Below, one piece after another: positions 56,981 through 64,000 of a DNA stretch of 64,000 bases; positions within the stretch are counted from its first letter, which is position 1; each line of letters starts with the position of its first letter. Source of the DNA: an uncultured Prevotella sp. (GTDB taxonomy: Bacteria > Bacteroidota > Bacteroidia > Bacteroidales > Bacteroidaceae). Made by a program: the position numbers and the translations under genes. The notes under the pieces are model-generated. The model was given only the letters and a program-made list of their open reading frames with translations, had not been told where the DNA came from and did not search any database. The DNA lies in contig CALUGQ010000032.1 in the NCBI GenBank assembly GCA_944320235.1, positions 101,665 to 165,664 on the forward strand, in the 5' to 3' direction.

Positions 56981-56993
56981 TAAGCATAAACAC

Positions 56994-57034
56994 AAAAGGG
57001 AAAGGCTTTCTCATCGTAAGCCTTTCCCTTTTTT
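56994..57034 (+). terminator. Terminator after the POT transporter gene
   Basis: AAAAGGGAAAGGCTT and AAGCCTTTCCCTTTT form a perfect 15-bp stem around a 9-nt loop, followed by TT. Canonical intrinsic terminator. Confidence 0.9.
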
Positions 57035-57053
57035 AGATTCTAACTGACTAACC

Positions 57054-58004
57054 ATGATATCCAGTCTTTTACTCGCTTCATTCATCACACTGGTTCAGCT
57101 AAACTGCGAAAACCTCTTCGACTGCCACCATGATTCACTAAAACAAGACACAGAATTTTTGCCGGAGGCCCCAAGGCACTGGTCTCCATATCGCTATTGG
57201 CGCAAACTGGACGGCATTGGCAGGGCTATTCTTTCATGCGGAGAAGCTGACAATGATTACAACATACCTGACATTGTAGCCCTTTGTGAGGTTGAAAATG
57301 ATAGCGTAATGCGTGACCTTACCAAGCGCTCGCTTTTACGAAATGCTCGCTACGAATACATTATGACTGACTCTCCTGACGAACGTGGCATAGACGTAGC
57401 ATTACTTTACCATGAGTTTTCGTTCGCACCAATCTGCCATTCGTCCATTCGCGTCAAGCCGGTTGAAGGAATGTCACCTACCCGCGACATTCTCTATGTC
57501 TGCGGAAGAATCATAACAGATGACACTTTACACATATTTGTTCTCCATGCCCCAAGTCGGCGTAATGGAGTACGCCCGTCACGCCGCCATCGCTTAGCAG
57601 TAGCATCACAATTGTGTATGGCGATAGACTCTATTAAATCAGCCAACCATTTAGCAAACATAATTGTTGCAGGCGACTTCAACGCATACGCCAATGACAC
57701 ATCAATAGCACTCATCTGCAAACGTGGCCTGAGCAACGTAACGTCAAATGCCAAAGGCAAGAACGGTGCCAAAGCCACATACCGATATAAAGGGAAATGG
57801 GGAAGCCTCGACCACATACTGCTCAGCCAAAACCTATGCACACTGCATTACATGAGCAACATCAACGATGCAATGTTCCTAATTGAAAACGACGAAACAT
57901 ACGGCGGGATAAAGCCAAAACGCACGTATAATGGTTATCGATACATAAAAGGAGGCATAAGCGACCACTTGCCGCTTGTCGTCAGACTCAAACTTACACG
58001 GTGA
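57054..58004 (+). CDS. Endonuclease/exonuclease/phosphatase-fold protein
   Basis: 316 residues with a hydrophobic N-terminus (MISSLLLASFITLVQLNCEN). EEP fold motifs: QLNCENLFD, VALCEVEND (catalytic Glu), VLHAPSRRNG, IVAGDFNAYAND, and the terminal GGISDHLPLVV with Asp-His. The fold covers DNases, phosphodiesterases and lipid phosphatases; substrate is unknown. A possible secretion signal would place it in the periplasm. It starts 20 bp after the terminator. Confidence 0.85.
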   Translation: MISSLLLASFITLVQLNCENLFDCHHDSLKQDTEFLPEAPRHWSPYRYWRKLDGIGRAILSCGEADNDYNIPDIVALCEVENDSVMRDLTKRSLLRNARYEYIMTDSPDERGIDVALLYHEFSFAPICHSSIRVKPVEGMSPTRDILYVCGRIITDDTLHIFVLHAPSRRNGVRPSRRHRLAVASQLCMAIDSIKSANHLANIIVAGDFNAYANDTSIALICKRGLSNVTSNAKGKNGAKATYRYKGKWGSLDHILLSQNLCTLHYMSNINDAMFLIENDETYGGIKPKRTYNGYRYIKGGISDHLPLVVRLKLTR

Positions 58005-58025
58005 CTGCACACCATAACAAACGAT

Positions 58026-58409
58026 ATGACCCAAAAGATAAAAATTATTTCAGTTGTATTTATGTCACTGGCATTGGCTGGTGCTGCCTATTTCGCTATC
58101 AACGGTTATCAAAATGCCAAGATGGACAAATTGAACTCTGAATTGTTCTTGACCAAGCCATCCAATCTCAGTACCTATGAAGACCTTTATCGGTATCTTG
58201 CAAACAACGGTAGTCTGACAATGGGAGAAGTTTCTGGCTATCGTGCAGACATAACGATGTGTGAAAAGAATGGATTTCCAATAGAACAAACAGAACTATA
58301 CAAGGATTTGTGGATGAAAAACATTGCTGCAAATCCAGAACTGAAAGAATTCTGTGAAAAGAATCCCCAAATACTTGGAACAAGCATGGATAAAGACTGG
58401 ATGAAATGA
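58026..58409 (+). CDS. Small exported protein, possible NVEAL-like leader
   Basis: 127 residues. The N-terminus MTQKIKIISVVFMSLALAGA followed by YFAINGYQNAKMDKLNSE resembles the leader of NVEAL-type Bacteroidetes peptides, in which a Lys-rich start, a hydrophobic stretch and a short segment ending near NVEAL precede a cysteine-bearing tail; here that motif is degenerate (LNSELFL). The tail has two cysteines (ADITMCEKN and KEFCEKN). Function is unknown. It follows the EEP gene after 21 bp. Confidence 0.55.
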   Translation: MTQKIKIISVVFMSLALAGAAYFAINGYQNAKMDKLNSELFLTKPSNLSTYEDLYRYLANNGSLTMGEVSGYRADITMCEKNGFPIEQTELYKDLWMKNIAANPELKEFCEKNPQILGTSMDKDWMK

Positions 58410-58424
58410 CCACTAAACAATACC

Positions 58425-58478
58425 GTTTACAGTAGTGCAAACGCCATTGCCAATCACTGTAAACAGCATTTTTGTATT
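58425..58478 (+). terminator. Terminator after the small exported protein gene
   Basis: GTTTACAGT and ACTGTAAAC form a perfect 9-bp stem around a 22-nt loop, followed by a T-rich run (ATTTTTGTATTTTTT). Confidence 0.75.
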
Positions 58479-58557
58479 TTTTACTCCATCACGCACCAGT
58501 AAAACACATTGAATTTGCCACGAATAAACTACATTGCGGCCCCACAGACAGCTCATT

Positions 58558-59046
58558 TTACTGATAACTGCTGCCTTGGCGTTCTATTGCCAAAAGAGCC
58601 TTTCGCCAATCCGTGTCAAGCGAGAAGCGGGTCAAACATGACTCATTTGAATAATAACTTTGTGAAAGTTCTATATCAGTGTCATTGAACAATGGATTGG
58701 AATATGACGCATCCATATACAACTTCAACGTTTCCACTTGCAGCTCTTCTGCCTTACCCTTATTGTCAAGTATGCTGCTTATGAAATGATTTACAAAGCT
58801 ATCCATTGAATAAGCCTGTATGTCTAAGAAAGCAGTTGTCGAATCAGGCATTTGCTCACGCATTTTGAGCATCAGATACTCTAGAGCGTCTACCTTGAAC
58901 TGACTTATCTGCCTAACTACGACATCGGCCTTAACATCCTCCGCTGTAGCTTTGGCTTTCGCTTTTATCTCGTTGTATACTTCCTGGGCTTCAACACCGG
59001 CAATCATAAACAACAATGCCGCCATTGACATGATAAATCTTTTCAT
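58558..59046 (-). CDS. Small secreted protein, function unknown
   Basis: About 162 residues from MKRFIMSM at 59046 (the Met at 59052 is also possible). A signal peptide ends AGVEAQ. The rest is mainly helical (YNEIKAKAKATAEDVKADVV, YLMLKMREQMPDS), with a single Cys and no known domain. It is 17 bp after the ModF-like ATPase stop region and on the same strand, so it may share its transcript. Families of this type are annotated as hypothetical in Prevotella. Confidence 0.6.
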   Translation of the reverse strand: MKRFIMSMAALLFMIAGVEAQEVYNEIKAKAKATAEDVKADVVVRQISQFKVDALEYLMLKMREQMPDSTTAFLDIQAYSMDSFVNHFISSILDNKGKAEELQVETLKLYMDASYSNPLFNDTDIELSQSYYSNESCLTRFSLDTDWRKALLAIERQGSSYQ

Positions 59047-59063
59047 CCACATAACCTATCAAA

Positions 59064-60542
59064 TTAAACATTTCTTTTTAATACCAAAGTATGGTCAATG
59101 CCTGCCGGCAACTCCTCTGCATAATGTGTAACCATTATCAAAGTCTTATTCGGCCGACTGCAGAACTCCTCAATTATGCATTTTACCATCTGCCGGTTTC
59201 TATCATCAAGTCCATGAAGAGGTTCATCAAGCACAAGCAATTCCGGGTCTTTCACAAACGCCCGTGCCAATAACACCAATCGTTGCTCACCACTTGACAA
59301 TTGCAAGAAAGGGCGATTCTCCAATCCAGCGAGACCAAACAAATCCATCCACCAACGCGAAATCTCAATCTCACTGGCATTCGGTTTTAAATAAAGCCCA
59401 ACAGACTCTTTCAAACCACTTGCCACGATATTCAGTGCTGGTATGTTTTTCTTGTATGCACGATGCATCTCTGGCGACACATAGCCTATATGACGCTTAA
59501 TTTCCCAAATACTCTCCCCCGTGCCACGCTGCTTACCAAACAAAGCAATGTCGCAAGCATAACTTTGCGGATTGTCTGCACAGACCAGCGACAGCAACGT
59601 ACTTTTACCAGAGCCATTCTTCCCAGTAACAGCCCATCGCTCGCCGTTTCTCACTGTCCAGTTAAGTTTATCCAATATCACACGTTTGCCATATTTAATA
59701 GATACGTCTTTCATGCTTATAACCTCATCGGCTAAAAATCCTCCTACCTTGCCTGGCAAGCCGGCAATACTGCCGGCAACACGCTTCGCACATTCTTCAC
59801 CAGCACCATTATAGTCCACAAGATACTCATCCAACGGCATCTTGTTGCCAACAATCATATCTTTCACAGTTACAACATGAGTAATGAAAGCTGGTATGTC
59901 GTCTGTCTTTGCCAATACAAGCATAATTTGTAACGCACGTTCCTCGCACAACAGGCCAAGAAGTTCTTTTAGCTGTAACCGGGTGTCTGCATCAAGCCCG
60001 ATAAACGGATTGTCGATTATCAGCACTCGTGGCATTGACAACAGTGCCTTTATGATTTGCACCTTTCGTAGTTCACCGCTTGATAACAATATTATATATT
60101 TATCAAGTGTGTGACCGATGGAAAACAAGTCGTACAGATGGGTTTGCCACTGCCGCCTGGCATCGCTGTCATTTCCTGTCAGACAATATGCTTTCTCAAG
60201 AATATCATTGACCGTAGGAGTAGTTTCGTCTATCTCTTGTTGATTCCAACGTTGCTGTAAATAATATGCGGAATCATTTTCCCCATATGAATCAGTGAAT
60301 TGTATATACTTTATATTATCAGAAACAAGCTCTTTAGTGCTAGGCGAGAAATCATATTGTGGTTCATCGCCGAAAAGAGGATGGCTCCCTGTGAGCATAC
60401 TTACAAACATCGACTTTCCACCTCCGTTTGGCCCTACGATTGCCACGTTCTCTCCCGCCAGCAACTCAAAATATACAGGACACGCCATTTGCCATTCGGG
60501 CAATCGGGCAATCCCGCCCCTTATTGCTATAACTTTTTGCAT
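59064..60542 (-). CDS. ModF-like ATPase with two ABC domains
   Basis: 492 residues without membrane segments. Each half has Walker A (GPNGGGKS; GKNGSGKS), a signature-like LSSGE (LLSSGELRK; LSSGEQRL) and Walker B. The C-terminal Walker B is LLVLDEPLHGLD, but the N-terminal one is VLIIDNPFIGLD, with Asn where the catalytic Glu is expected. Proteins of this kind are labelled ModF/PhrA; the true partner is not known. The start overlaps the ruvC stop by 16 bp. Confidence 0.82.
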   Translation of the reverse strand: MQKVIAIRGGIARLPEWQMACPVYFELLAGENVAIVGPNGGGKSMFVSMLTGSHPLFGDEPQYDFSPSTKELVSDNIKYIQFTDSYGENDSAYYLQQRWNQQEIDETTPTVNDILEKAYCLTGNDSDARRQWQTHLYDLFSIGHTLDKYIILLSSGELRKVQIIKALLSMPRVLIIDNPFIGLDADTRLQLKELLGLLCEERALQIMLVLAKTDDIPAFITHVVTVKDMIVGNKMPLDEYLVDYNGAGEECAKRVAGSIAGLPGKVGGFLADEVISMKDVSIKYGKRVILDKLNWTVRNGERWAVTGKNGSGKSTLLSLVCADNPQSYACDIALFGKQRGTGESIWEIKRHIGYVSPEMHRAYKKNIPALNIVASGLKESVGLYLKPNASEIEISRWWMDLFGLAGLENRPFLQLSSGEQRLVLLARAFVKDPELLVLDEPLHGLDDRNRQMVKCIIEEFCSRPNKTLIMVTHYAEELPAGIDHTLVLKRNV

Positions 60543-61087
60543 ATCCTCTCTTGATTCTTATTCATAAAATCCTTCCAACTTCTATAATGCACCTGCGTTT
60601 CAGGCCTATTCAACTGCAGGAAATGGCAATAAGCAACCCCAAGAGCATCTGTGGCATCCATGAAATCGCACATATCCTTTTTGTCAATCTTCAATATGCG
60701 CTGCAACATCCCTGCCACTTGTTCTTTTGACGCCTGGCCTTGCCCCGTTATTGCAACCTTTATCTTCATCGGTGCATACTCATGTATAGGCACACCATGG
60801 TGTATGGCTGCTGCAATGGCTGTGCCTTGAGCTCGACCCAGTTTCAGCATTGACTGAACATTCTTTCCAAAAAAAGGTGCTTCAATGGCCATCTCATCAG
60901 GCAAATACGAATCGATAATCCCCGTAACGCGCTCAAAGATATGGCCTAACTTTAAATACGCGTCTCCATACTTACGCAAGTCTATCACTCCCATAGTGAC
61001 CATCTGCGCCTTGTTGTCTATGACTTTAAGAACGCCATATCCCATGAGATTCGTTCCTGGGTCTATGCCGAGTATGACTTTTTCCAT
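60527..61087 (-). CDS. ruvC: Holliday junction resolvase RuvC
   Basis: 186 residues. The RNase H-like fold shows GIDPGTNLMGYGV (first Asp), MAIEAPFFGKNVQSMLKLGRAQG (catalytic Glu and the FF wedge), and CDFMDATDALGVAYCH (last Asp). It cleaves Holliday junctions during recombination with RuvAB, which are not in this window. It overlaps the ModF-like gene by 16 bp, an unusual tight coupling of repair and an ABC ATPase. Confidence 0.95.
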   Translation of the reverse strand: MEKVILGIDPGTNLMGYGVLKVIDNKAQMVTMGVIDLRKYGDAYLKLGHIFERVTGIIDSYLPDEMAIEAPFFGKNVQSMLKLGRAQGTAIAAAIHHGVPIHEYAPMKIKVAITGQGQASKEQVAGMLQRILKIDKKDMCDFMDATDALGVAYCHFLQLNRPETQVHYRSWKDFMNKNQERICKKL

Positions 61088-61219
61088 TCCAATGCAAAAA
61101 TACTAATTAAAAAATGAGCACAACCAACAGATGTGTTAAAGAAGCAAAACAAAACCACTGACCACATACGTATGCATAACAAACACAAGTTTCATCCGAA
61201 TCTGCAAAACTAGTATATA

Positions 61220-61413
61220 AGTAGCTGTTCAAAATTAACCGATACAATTGACCTTGCAGGTGTCCCCTATATCTTTGCCACCATCTTGTGTGCTCTTTCG
61301 GGCCGCATACCTAAGTCTCATCGGTAGCATAGCCCGCCACACTCTCTCTTCAGACTTTGGCATGCGGCCCAATATAGCCACAATTAGATGACAATTAATT
61401 CTGAACACCTACT
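61220..61413. mobile_element. MITE-like element with terminal inverted repeats
   Basis: Ends AGTAGCTGTTCAAAATTAA (61220-61238) and, read inward on the other strand from 61413, AGTAGGTGTTCAGAATTAA match in 17 of 19 bases. TA flanks both ends (61218-61219 and 61414-61415), as for Tc1/IS630-type insertions. Inside, GGGCCGCATACCTAAGTCT (61300-61318) and AGACTTTGGCATGCGGCCC (61352-61370) form a 19-bp stem with two mismatches around 33 nt. The 194-bp element has no ORF of note, so a transposase in trans is required. It fills most of the 352-bp gap between ruvC and the MBL gene. Confidence 0.7.
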
Positions 61414-61439
61414 TAGCATCAGTGCTTTGCATCTGAAAA

Positions 61440-62084
61440 CTAACGCAAATAAGGATTTGCACGCAACTCGTCTGCCATAGTAGTCTGTGGGCCGTGCCCA
61501 GGAAGTATCACCGTCTCGCCGGCCAACAACGCCTTAAGCCTATTCAAGCTCAACACCAAATCCTCATAACTACCCTCCCACAAGTCTGTGCGCCCAATGC
61601 TCATCTTGAAGAGAGTGTCGCCGGAAAAGGCTGTTCCTTCTTCTTCACAATAAAAGAATACAGAACCGGGGGTATGGCCTGGCGTAGGAATTACTGCCAA
61701 CTTATGCACACCAAAAGCAATGTTGTCGCCATCAGCGAAAAATGCCCCTACCGCAGGCACATTGCCAGAAATTTCATGTTGACAGAAAGCCATAGCCTGT
61801 TCAGATAACTGACTCATGAGACCAGCATCCTTTTTATGCACTTCTGGCAACAGGCCAAAAGCAGAAAAAACGGTATCATTTCCAAAATTATGGTCAACGT
61901 GTCCGTGTGTGGCTATGAGATGTCGGGGAGAAAGCTCGTTGTCACAAATAAACTTCACAATGGCACTACGCTCTTCTGGATAGAATGCACCACAATCTAT
62001 GATGACAGCTTCTTTAGTTTCATCGTAAATCACATAGCAGTTTTCTTGAAATGGATTGACAACAAATCGTTGTATATTAAGCAT
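61440..62084 (-). CDS. MBL-fold hydrolase (glyoxalase II-like)
   Basis: About 214 residues from MLNIQRFVVNPFQENCYVI at 62084. The metal-binding motif THGHVDHNFG (HxHxDH) and the later TPGHTPGSV, GDTLF and ILPGHGPQT are present. The set matches metallo-beta-lactamase-fold hydrolases of the YcbL/glyoxalase II type; a thioester or lactone substrate is likely but not defined. The frame is open 15 codons upstream, but MLNIQ is the natural start. Confidence 0.9.
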   Translation of the reverse strand: MLNIQRFVVNPFQENCYVIYDETKEAVIIDCGAFYPEERSAIVKFICDNELSPRHLIATHGHVDHNFGNDTVFSAFGLLPEVHKKDAGLMSQLSEQAMAFCQHEISGNVPAVGAFFADGDNIAFGVHKLAVIPTPGHTPGSVFFYCEEEGTAFSGDTLFKMSIGRTDLWEGSYEDLVLSLNRLKALLAGETVILPGHGPQTTMADELRANPYLR

Positions 62085-62189
62085 ATAACAATTATTTTGC
62101 ATTAAACTAATATGTATATCCGCTAACATCCATACTCCCCATGGAGGCGTACCGCCACCTACATTTTTATGTCAAAGACACCAATAAGG

Positions 62190-62350
62190 GCATTATTGCT
62201 AATCGCCAGATTTTCAATGAGTTGCACAACATTCTGTTTTGCATTCTGGAACAGGCGGTCTTGGCGGCTGAAACAGGCCATATCGCAGCACTAAACGGGC
62301 GGTTTCACGGGCGATATGCGCACGGGAACGAGGAGCATCGGCCTACGTTG
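62190..62350. repeat. Intergenic repeat-like block D
   Basis: Lies in the 359-bp gap between the MBL and rsmG genes. GTTTTGCATTCTGGAACAGG at 62236-62255 matches block B at 17716-17735 in 17 of 20 bases. Further parts (GCGGTTTCACGGGCGATATGCG) recur in looser form in B (AAACGGGCGATG). The 89-codon frame across it looks like chance. No tRNA or terminator is evident. Confidence 0.4.
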
Positions 62351-62443
62351 CTGCGCATTCGCAAGCATGGAAGATTGCAGATATTCAATAAACCAATCTC
62401 AGGCAACTAAATTCATACAATAAGTCAAGCAAACAGCCCACCA

Positions 62444-63064
62444 TCATACAGGAACGTATATCACATTCTTGCCATTAAACCATTCTTCTTCAAACCAGTT
62501 GCTAATCGGAGTAACTTCTGCAATGTGGCGATAAGCTTGTATTTCCTGCGTTACGTCACCTCCTTTCAGACAGAACAATCCATTGGGCACGGCATTAGCT
62601 TGTTTTCTCGAAATATTCTTTGAAATCATCTTCACTAGCTCTGGAAGCTGCATCACGGCACGGCTCACAACAAAATCAAACTTTCCTGCCTCCAGTTCAC
62701 CACGCATCTGCTCAGCCTTGCAGTTTTTCAAGCCAATGCTTTTGGCCACTTCGCTGGCCACAAGGATTTTTTTGCCAGTACCATCAATGAGCTTGAAGTT
62801 TGCCTCCGGAAACATTATTGCAAGGGGTATGCCGGGAAATCCGCCTCCAGTACCCAAGTCAAGCACTTGAGTTCCAGGACGAAATTGCACAGCCTTGGCT
62901 ATGGCCAGCGAATGGAGGACATGATGCTCATACAAGTTGTCTATGTCCTTACGTGAAATCACGTTTATTTTCGAATTCCACTCGGTGTAAAGACTTCCAA
63001 GTGCCGCAAACTGCTCAAGCTGGGCATGGCTTAAACCATTAAAATACTTCTGTATTTTTTCCAT
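62444..63064 (-). CDS. rsmG: 16S rRNA (guanine527-N7)-methyltransferase
   Basis: 206 residues. The SAM-binding fold shows LDLGTGGGFPGIPLAIMFPEANF and KLIDGTGKK, with VSRAVMQLPELV downstream. N-terminal NVISRKDIDNLYEHHVLHSLA is typical of the family. It methylates G527 of 16S rRNA near the decoding site. It starts 4 bp after the stop of the preceding lipoprotein gene. Confidence 0.95.
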   Translation of the reverse strand: MEKIQKYFNGLSHAQLEQFAALGSLYTEWNSKINVISRKDIDNLYEHHVLHSLAIAKAVQFRPGTQVLDLGTGGGFPGIPLAIMFPEANFKLIDGTGKKILVASEVAKSIGLKNCKAEQMRGELEAGKFDFVVSRAVMQLPELVKMISKNISRKQANAVPNGLFCLKGGDVTQEIQAYRHIAEVTPISNWFEEEWFNGKNVIYVPV

Positions 63065-63068
63065 CTGT

Positions 63069-63884
63069 TTATCGCTTTAATATGTCTTCAATGTCATCAT
63101 AATCAAGTGTCAATTCTGTTATGCCCATTTCATATGGGGCTATCTCATATGGATTGTAAATGAACGTCACGCCGTCTTTCCCCAGAAGGAAGTTGTCAGA
63201 GACAAACATATCCGAAGAATACAAGTAGCCTTTGTCGCGCAATGACTGAATATCAGACGCCCCAACCACCTGCATCAACTGTTTCTGAAGGATATCTGCC
63301 AAACGTGCCTCATACCCCGGCACAAACACGTCAGCCAAACGTATCATAACGCCAGTGGACTGCTCAAAATTGGCCATCACTTTCTGCTCAATGCTATGCG
63401 CACCACCTTCAAAGAACTCCCTCTTAGCCACAACAGAAACAACACCTTCCTCTGCCTGCACAATGTCAGCATCCAACCGGTACCAATATTCATACCACGG
63501 CCGCTTTGTCTTGTCGCCGTCATCTTCATCATAGAATGGCTTGAGAAAAGAGACATAATCCGCAGTATACCTCGAAACAAAAGAGTCGGCAGCCTGTTCC
63601 ATAGACAATCCATCAATGTCAAACAGCATTTTCACAATGCCAGAGTTAATTTTGTCTGCAATGCTATCATTATCAGCCACATAATCCACTGACATTTCAA
63701 TCTTGCAACTCGGCGCACCAACAGCACCATCAAGTGGCACCACCTTGCTGACCTGCAACGTCTTGGTGCTTAATGAAGGGTCAACGCCTTTACCGCATGA
63801 TACTAATGACATTAACCACACCCAGCCGCTTACAATCAATATGGGCAAAAACAACTTTGTTTCTATAATGGACGGCATAATCAT
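63069..63884 (-). CDS. DUF3298/RsiV-like lipoprotein
   Basis: 271 residues (from the Met at 63884; 63878 also fits). A lipoprotein signal ends LMSLVSCGKG. The mature protein has the DUF3298-like pattern: YWYRLDADIVQAEEGVVSVVAKREFFEGGAHS (GGAHS motif), an MIRLADVFVPG segment, and the end GVTFIYNPYEIAPYEMGITELTLDY. Such domains occur in anti-sigma factor RsiV, which binds lysozyme; whether this one does is unknown. It is 4 bp from rsmG and has a promoter just upstream. Confidence 0.78.
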   Translation of the reverse strand: MIMPSIIETKLFLPILIVSGWVWLMSLVSCGKGVDPSLSTKTLQVSKVVPLDGAVGAPSCKIEMSVDYVADNDSIADKINSGIVKMLFDIDGLSMEQAADSFVSRYTADYVSFLKPFYDEDDGDKTKRPWYEYWYRLDADIVQAEEGVVSVVAKREFFEGGAHSIEQKVMANFEQSTGVMIRLADVFVPGYEARLADILQKQLMQVVGASDIQSLRDKGYLYSSDMFVSDNFLLGKDGVTFIYNPYEIAPYEMGITELTLDYDDIEDILKR

Positions 63885-63904
63885 TGCAATTTAATTTTAA
63901 ATTG

Positions 63905-63912
63905 CAAACTTA
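63905..63912 (-). promoter_or_regulatory. -7 promoter element of the DUF3298-like gene
   Basis: TAAGTTTG read on the minus strand, 20 bp upstream of the ATG at 63884. TTTG at 63939-63936 may be the -33 element with a 23-bp spacer. Confidence 0.55.
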
Positions 63913-63981
63913 CGGAAAATCTGTGGAAAAACCTCCAAAATTCGGCAGATTAACGCAATGTAATCTGTGAATTAAGTAGTT

Positions 63982-64000
63982 ATGAGAAAATCGCGGAAGT
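63982..64000 (+). CDS. Possible gene start at right edge
   Basis: An ATG at 63982 opens MRKSRK and runs off the window, divergent from the DUF3298-like gene. No clear promoter or ribosome site precedes it. It is recorded only because a gene often begins at this kind of divergent spacing. Confidence 0.2.

Noticed and set aside
1-64000. CRISPR array, tRNA genes, rRNA, prophage or full insertion sequence
   Set aside because: No regular direct repeats with spacers, no cloverleaf-like sequences with TTCGA-type loops, and no transposase or phage structural genes were seen.

Overview
The window is chromosomal DNA from a member of the Bacteroidales, most likely a Prevotellaceae relative. The evidence is the many TAnnTTTG-type -7 promoter elements, the LpxC-FabZ fusion, a BtuB/BtuG-type cobalamin locus, proteins with type IX secretion (T9SS) C-terminal signals, a Na+/H+ pyrophosphatase together with PPi-dependent phosphofructokinase, and generally weak Shine-Dalgarno usage. 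I see no rRNA, tRNA, CRISPR array, prophage or complete insertion sequence. The content is mostly housekeeping and envelope genes with a few accessory proteins.

Layout. 1-5.6 kb (minus strand): a vitamin B12 acquisition operon. A cobalamin riboswitch and its promoter precede btuB, then a BtuG-like surface beta-propeller lipoprotein, then a DUF4465 surface protein with a T9SS-like C-terminus, then the first codons of another lipoprotein that runs off the left edge. 5.6-13.8 kb: a LysM glucosaminidase, cytidine deaminase, a beta-helix lipoprotein, reverse rubrerythrin, an SGNH esterase carrying a pectinesterase stub, and a tightly overlapping fur-like/purA/hisS operon. 14-24.5 kb: a FadL-like porin with an aromatic/His-rich exported protein, prmA, a membrane-anchored GH25 lysozyme, PPi-dependent phosphofructokinase, and a three-gene operon (small conserved protein, acyltransferase, large amidase/golvesin/FN3 protein). 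25-28.2 kb: a protein with an acidic tail, and the membrane pyrophosphatase. 29.4-36.1 kb: an operon phoH-purC-menG-aroE-purM-prfA-pyrF. 36.5-46.1 kb: HD hydrolase, lpxD, lpxC-fabZ, lpxA, miaA, PBP1A and a Pif1-like helicase. 46.3-53.1 kb: YeiH, MntP, a porin, UvrA and a T9SS type-B protein. 53.2-64 kb: a LysM/periplasmic-binding-like protein, an outer-membrane barrel, a POT transporter, an endonuclease/phosphatase-fold protein, small secreted proteins, a ModF-like ABC ATPase, ruvC, a MITE-like element, an MBL hydrolase, rsmG, a DUF3298-like lipoprotein and a possible gene start at the right edge.

How it fits together: the left end is a dedicated B12 uptake module under riboswitch control. 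Pyrophosphate released by biosynthesis can be used by both the PPi-dependent glycolytic enzyme and the PPi-driven ion pump. The lpx genes, PBP1A, lysozyme, amidase and LysM proteins make the middle rich in envelope construction and remodelling. Between genes there are several G+C-richer blocks that share short TTTTGCATT/ACCATTTCAA-type motifs, and one clear 194-bp inverted-repeat element flanked by TA. No large defence or mobile system is visible. The less ordinary items are the T9SS-tagged B12-locus protein, the intergenic repeat blocks and MITE, the aromatic/His-rich exported protein with a perfect Shine-Dalgarno, and a few unassigned proteins.
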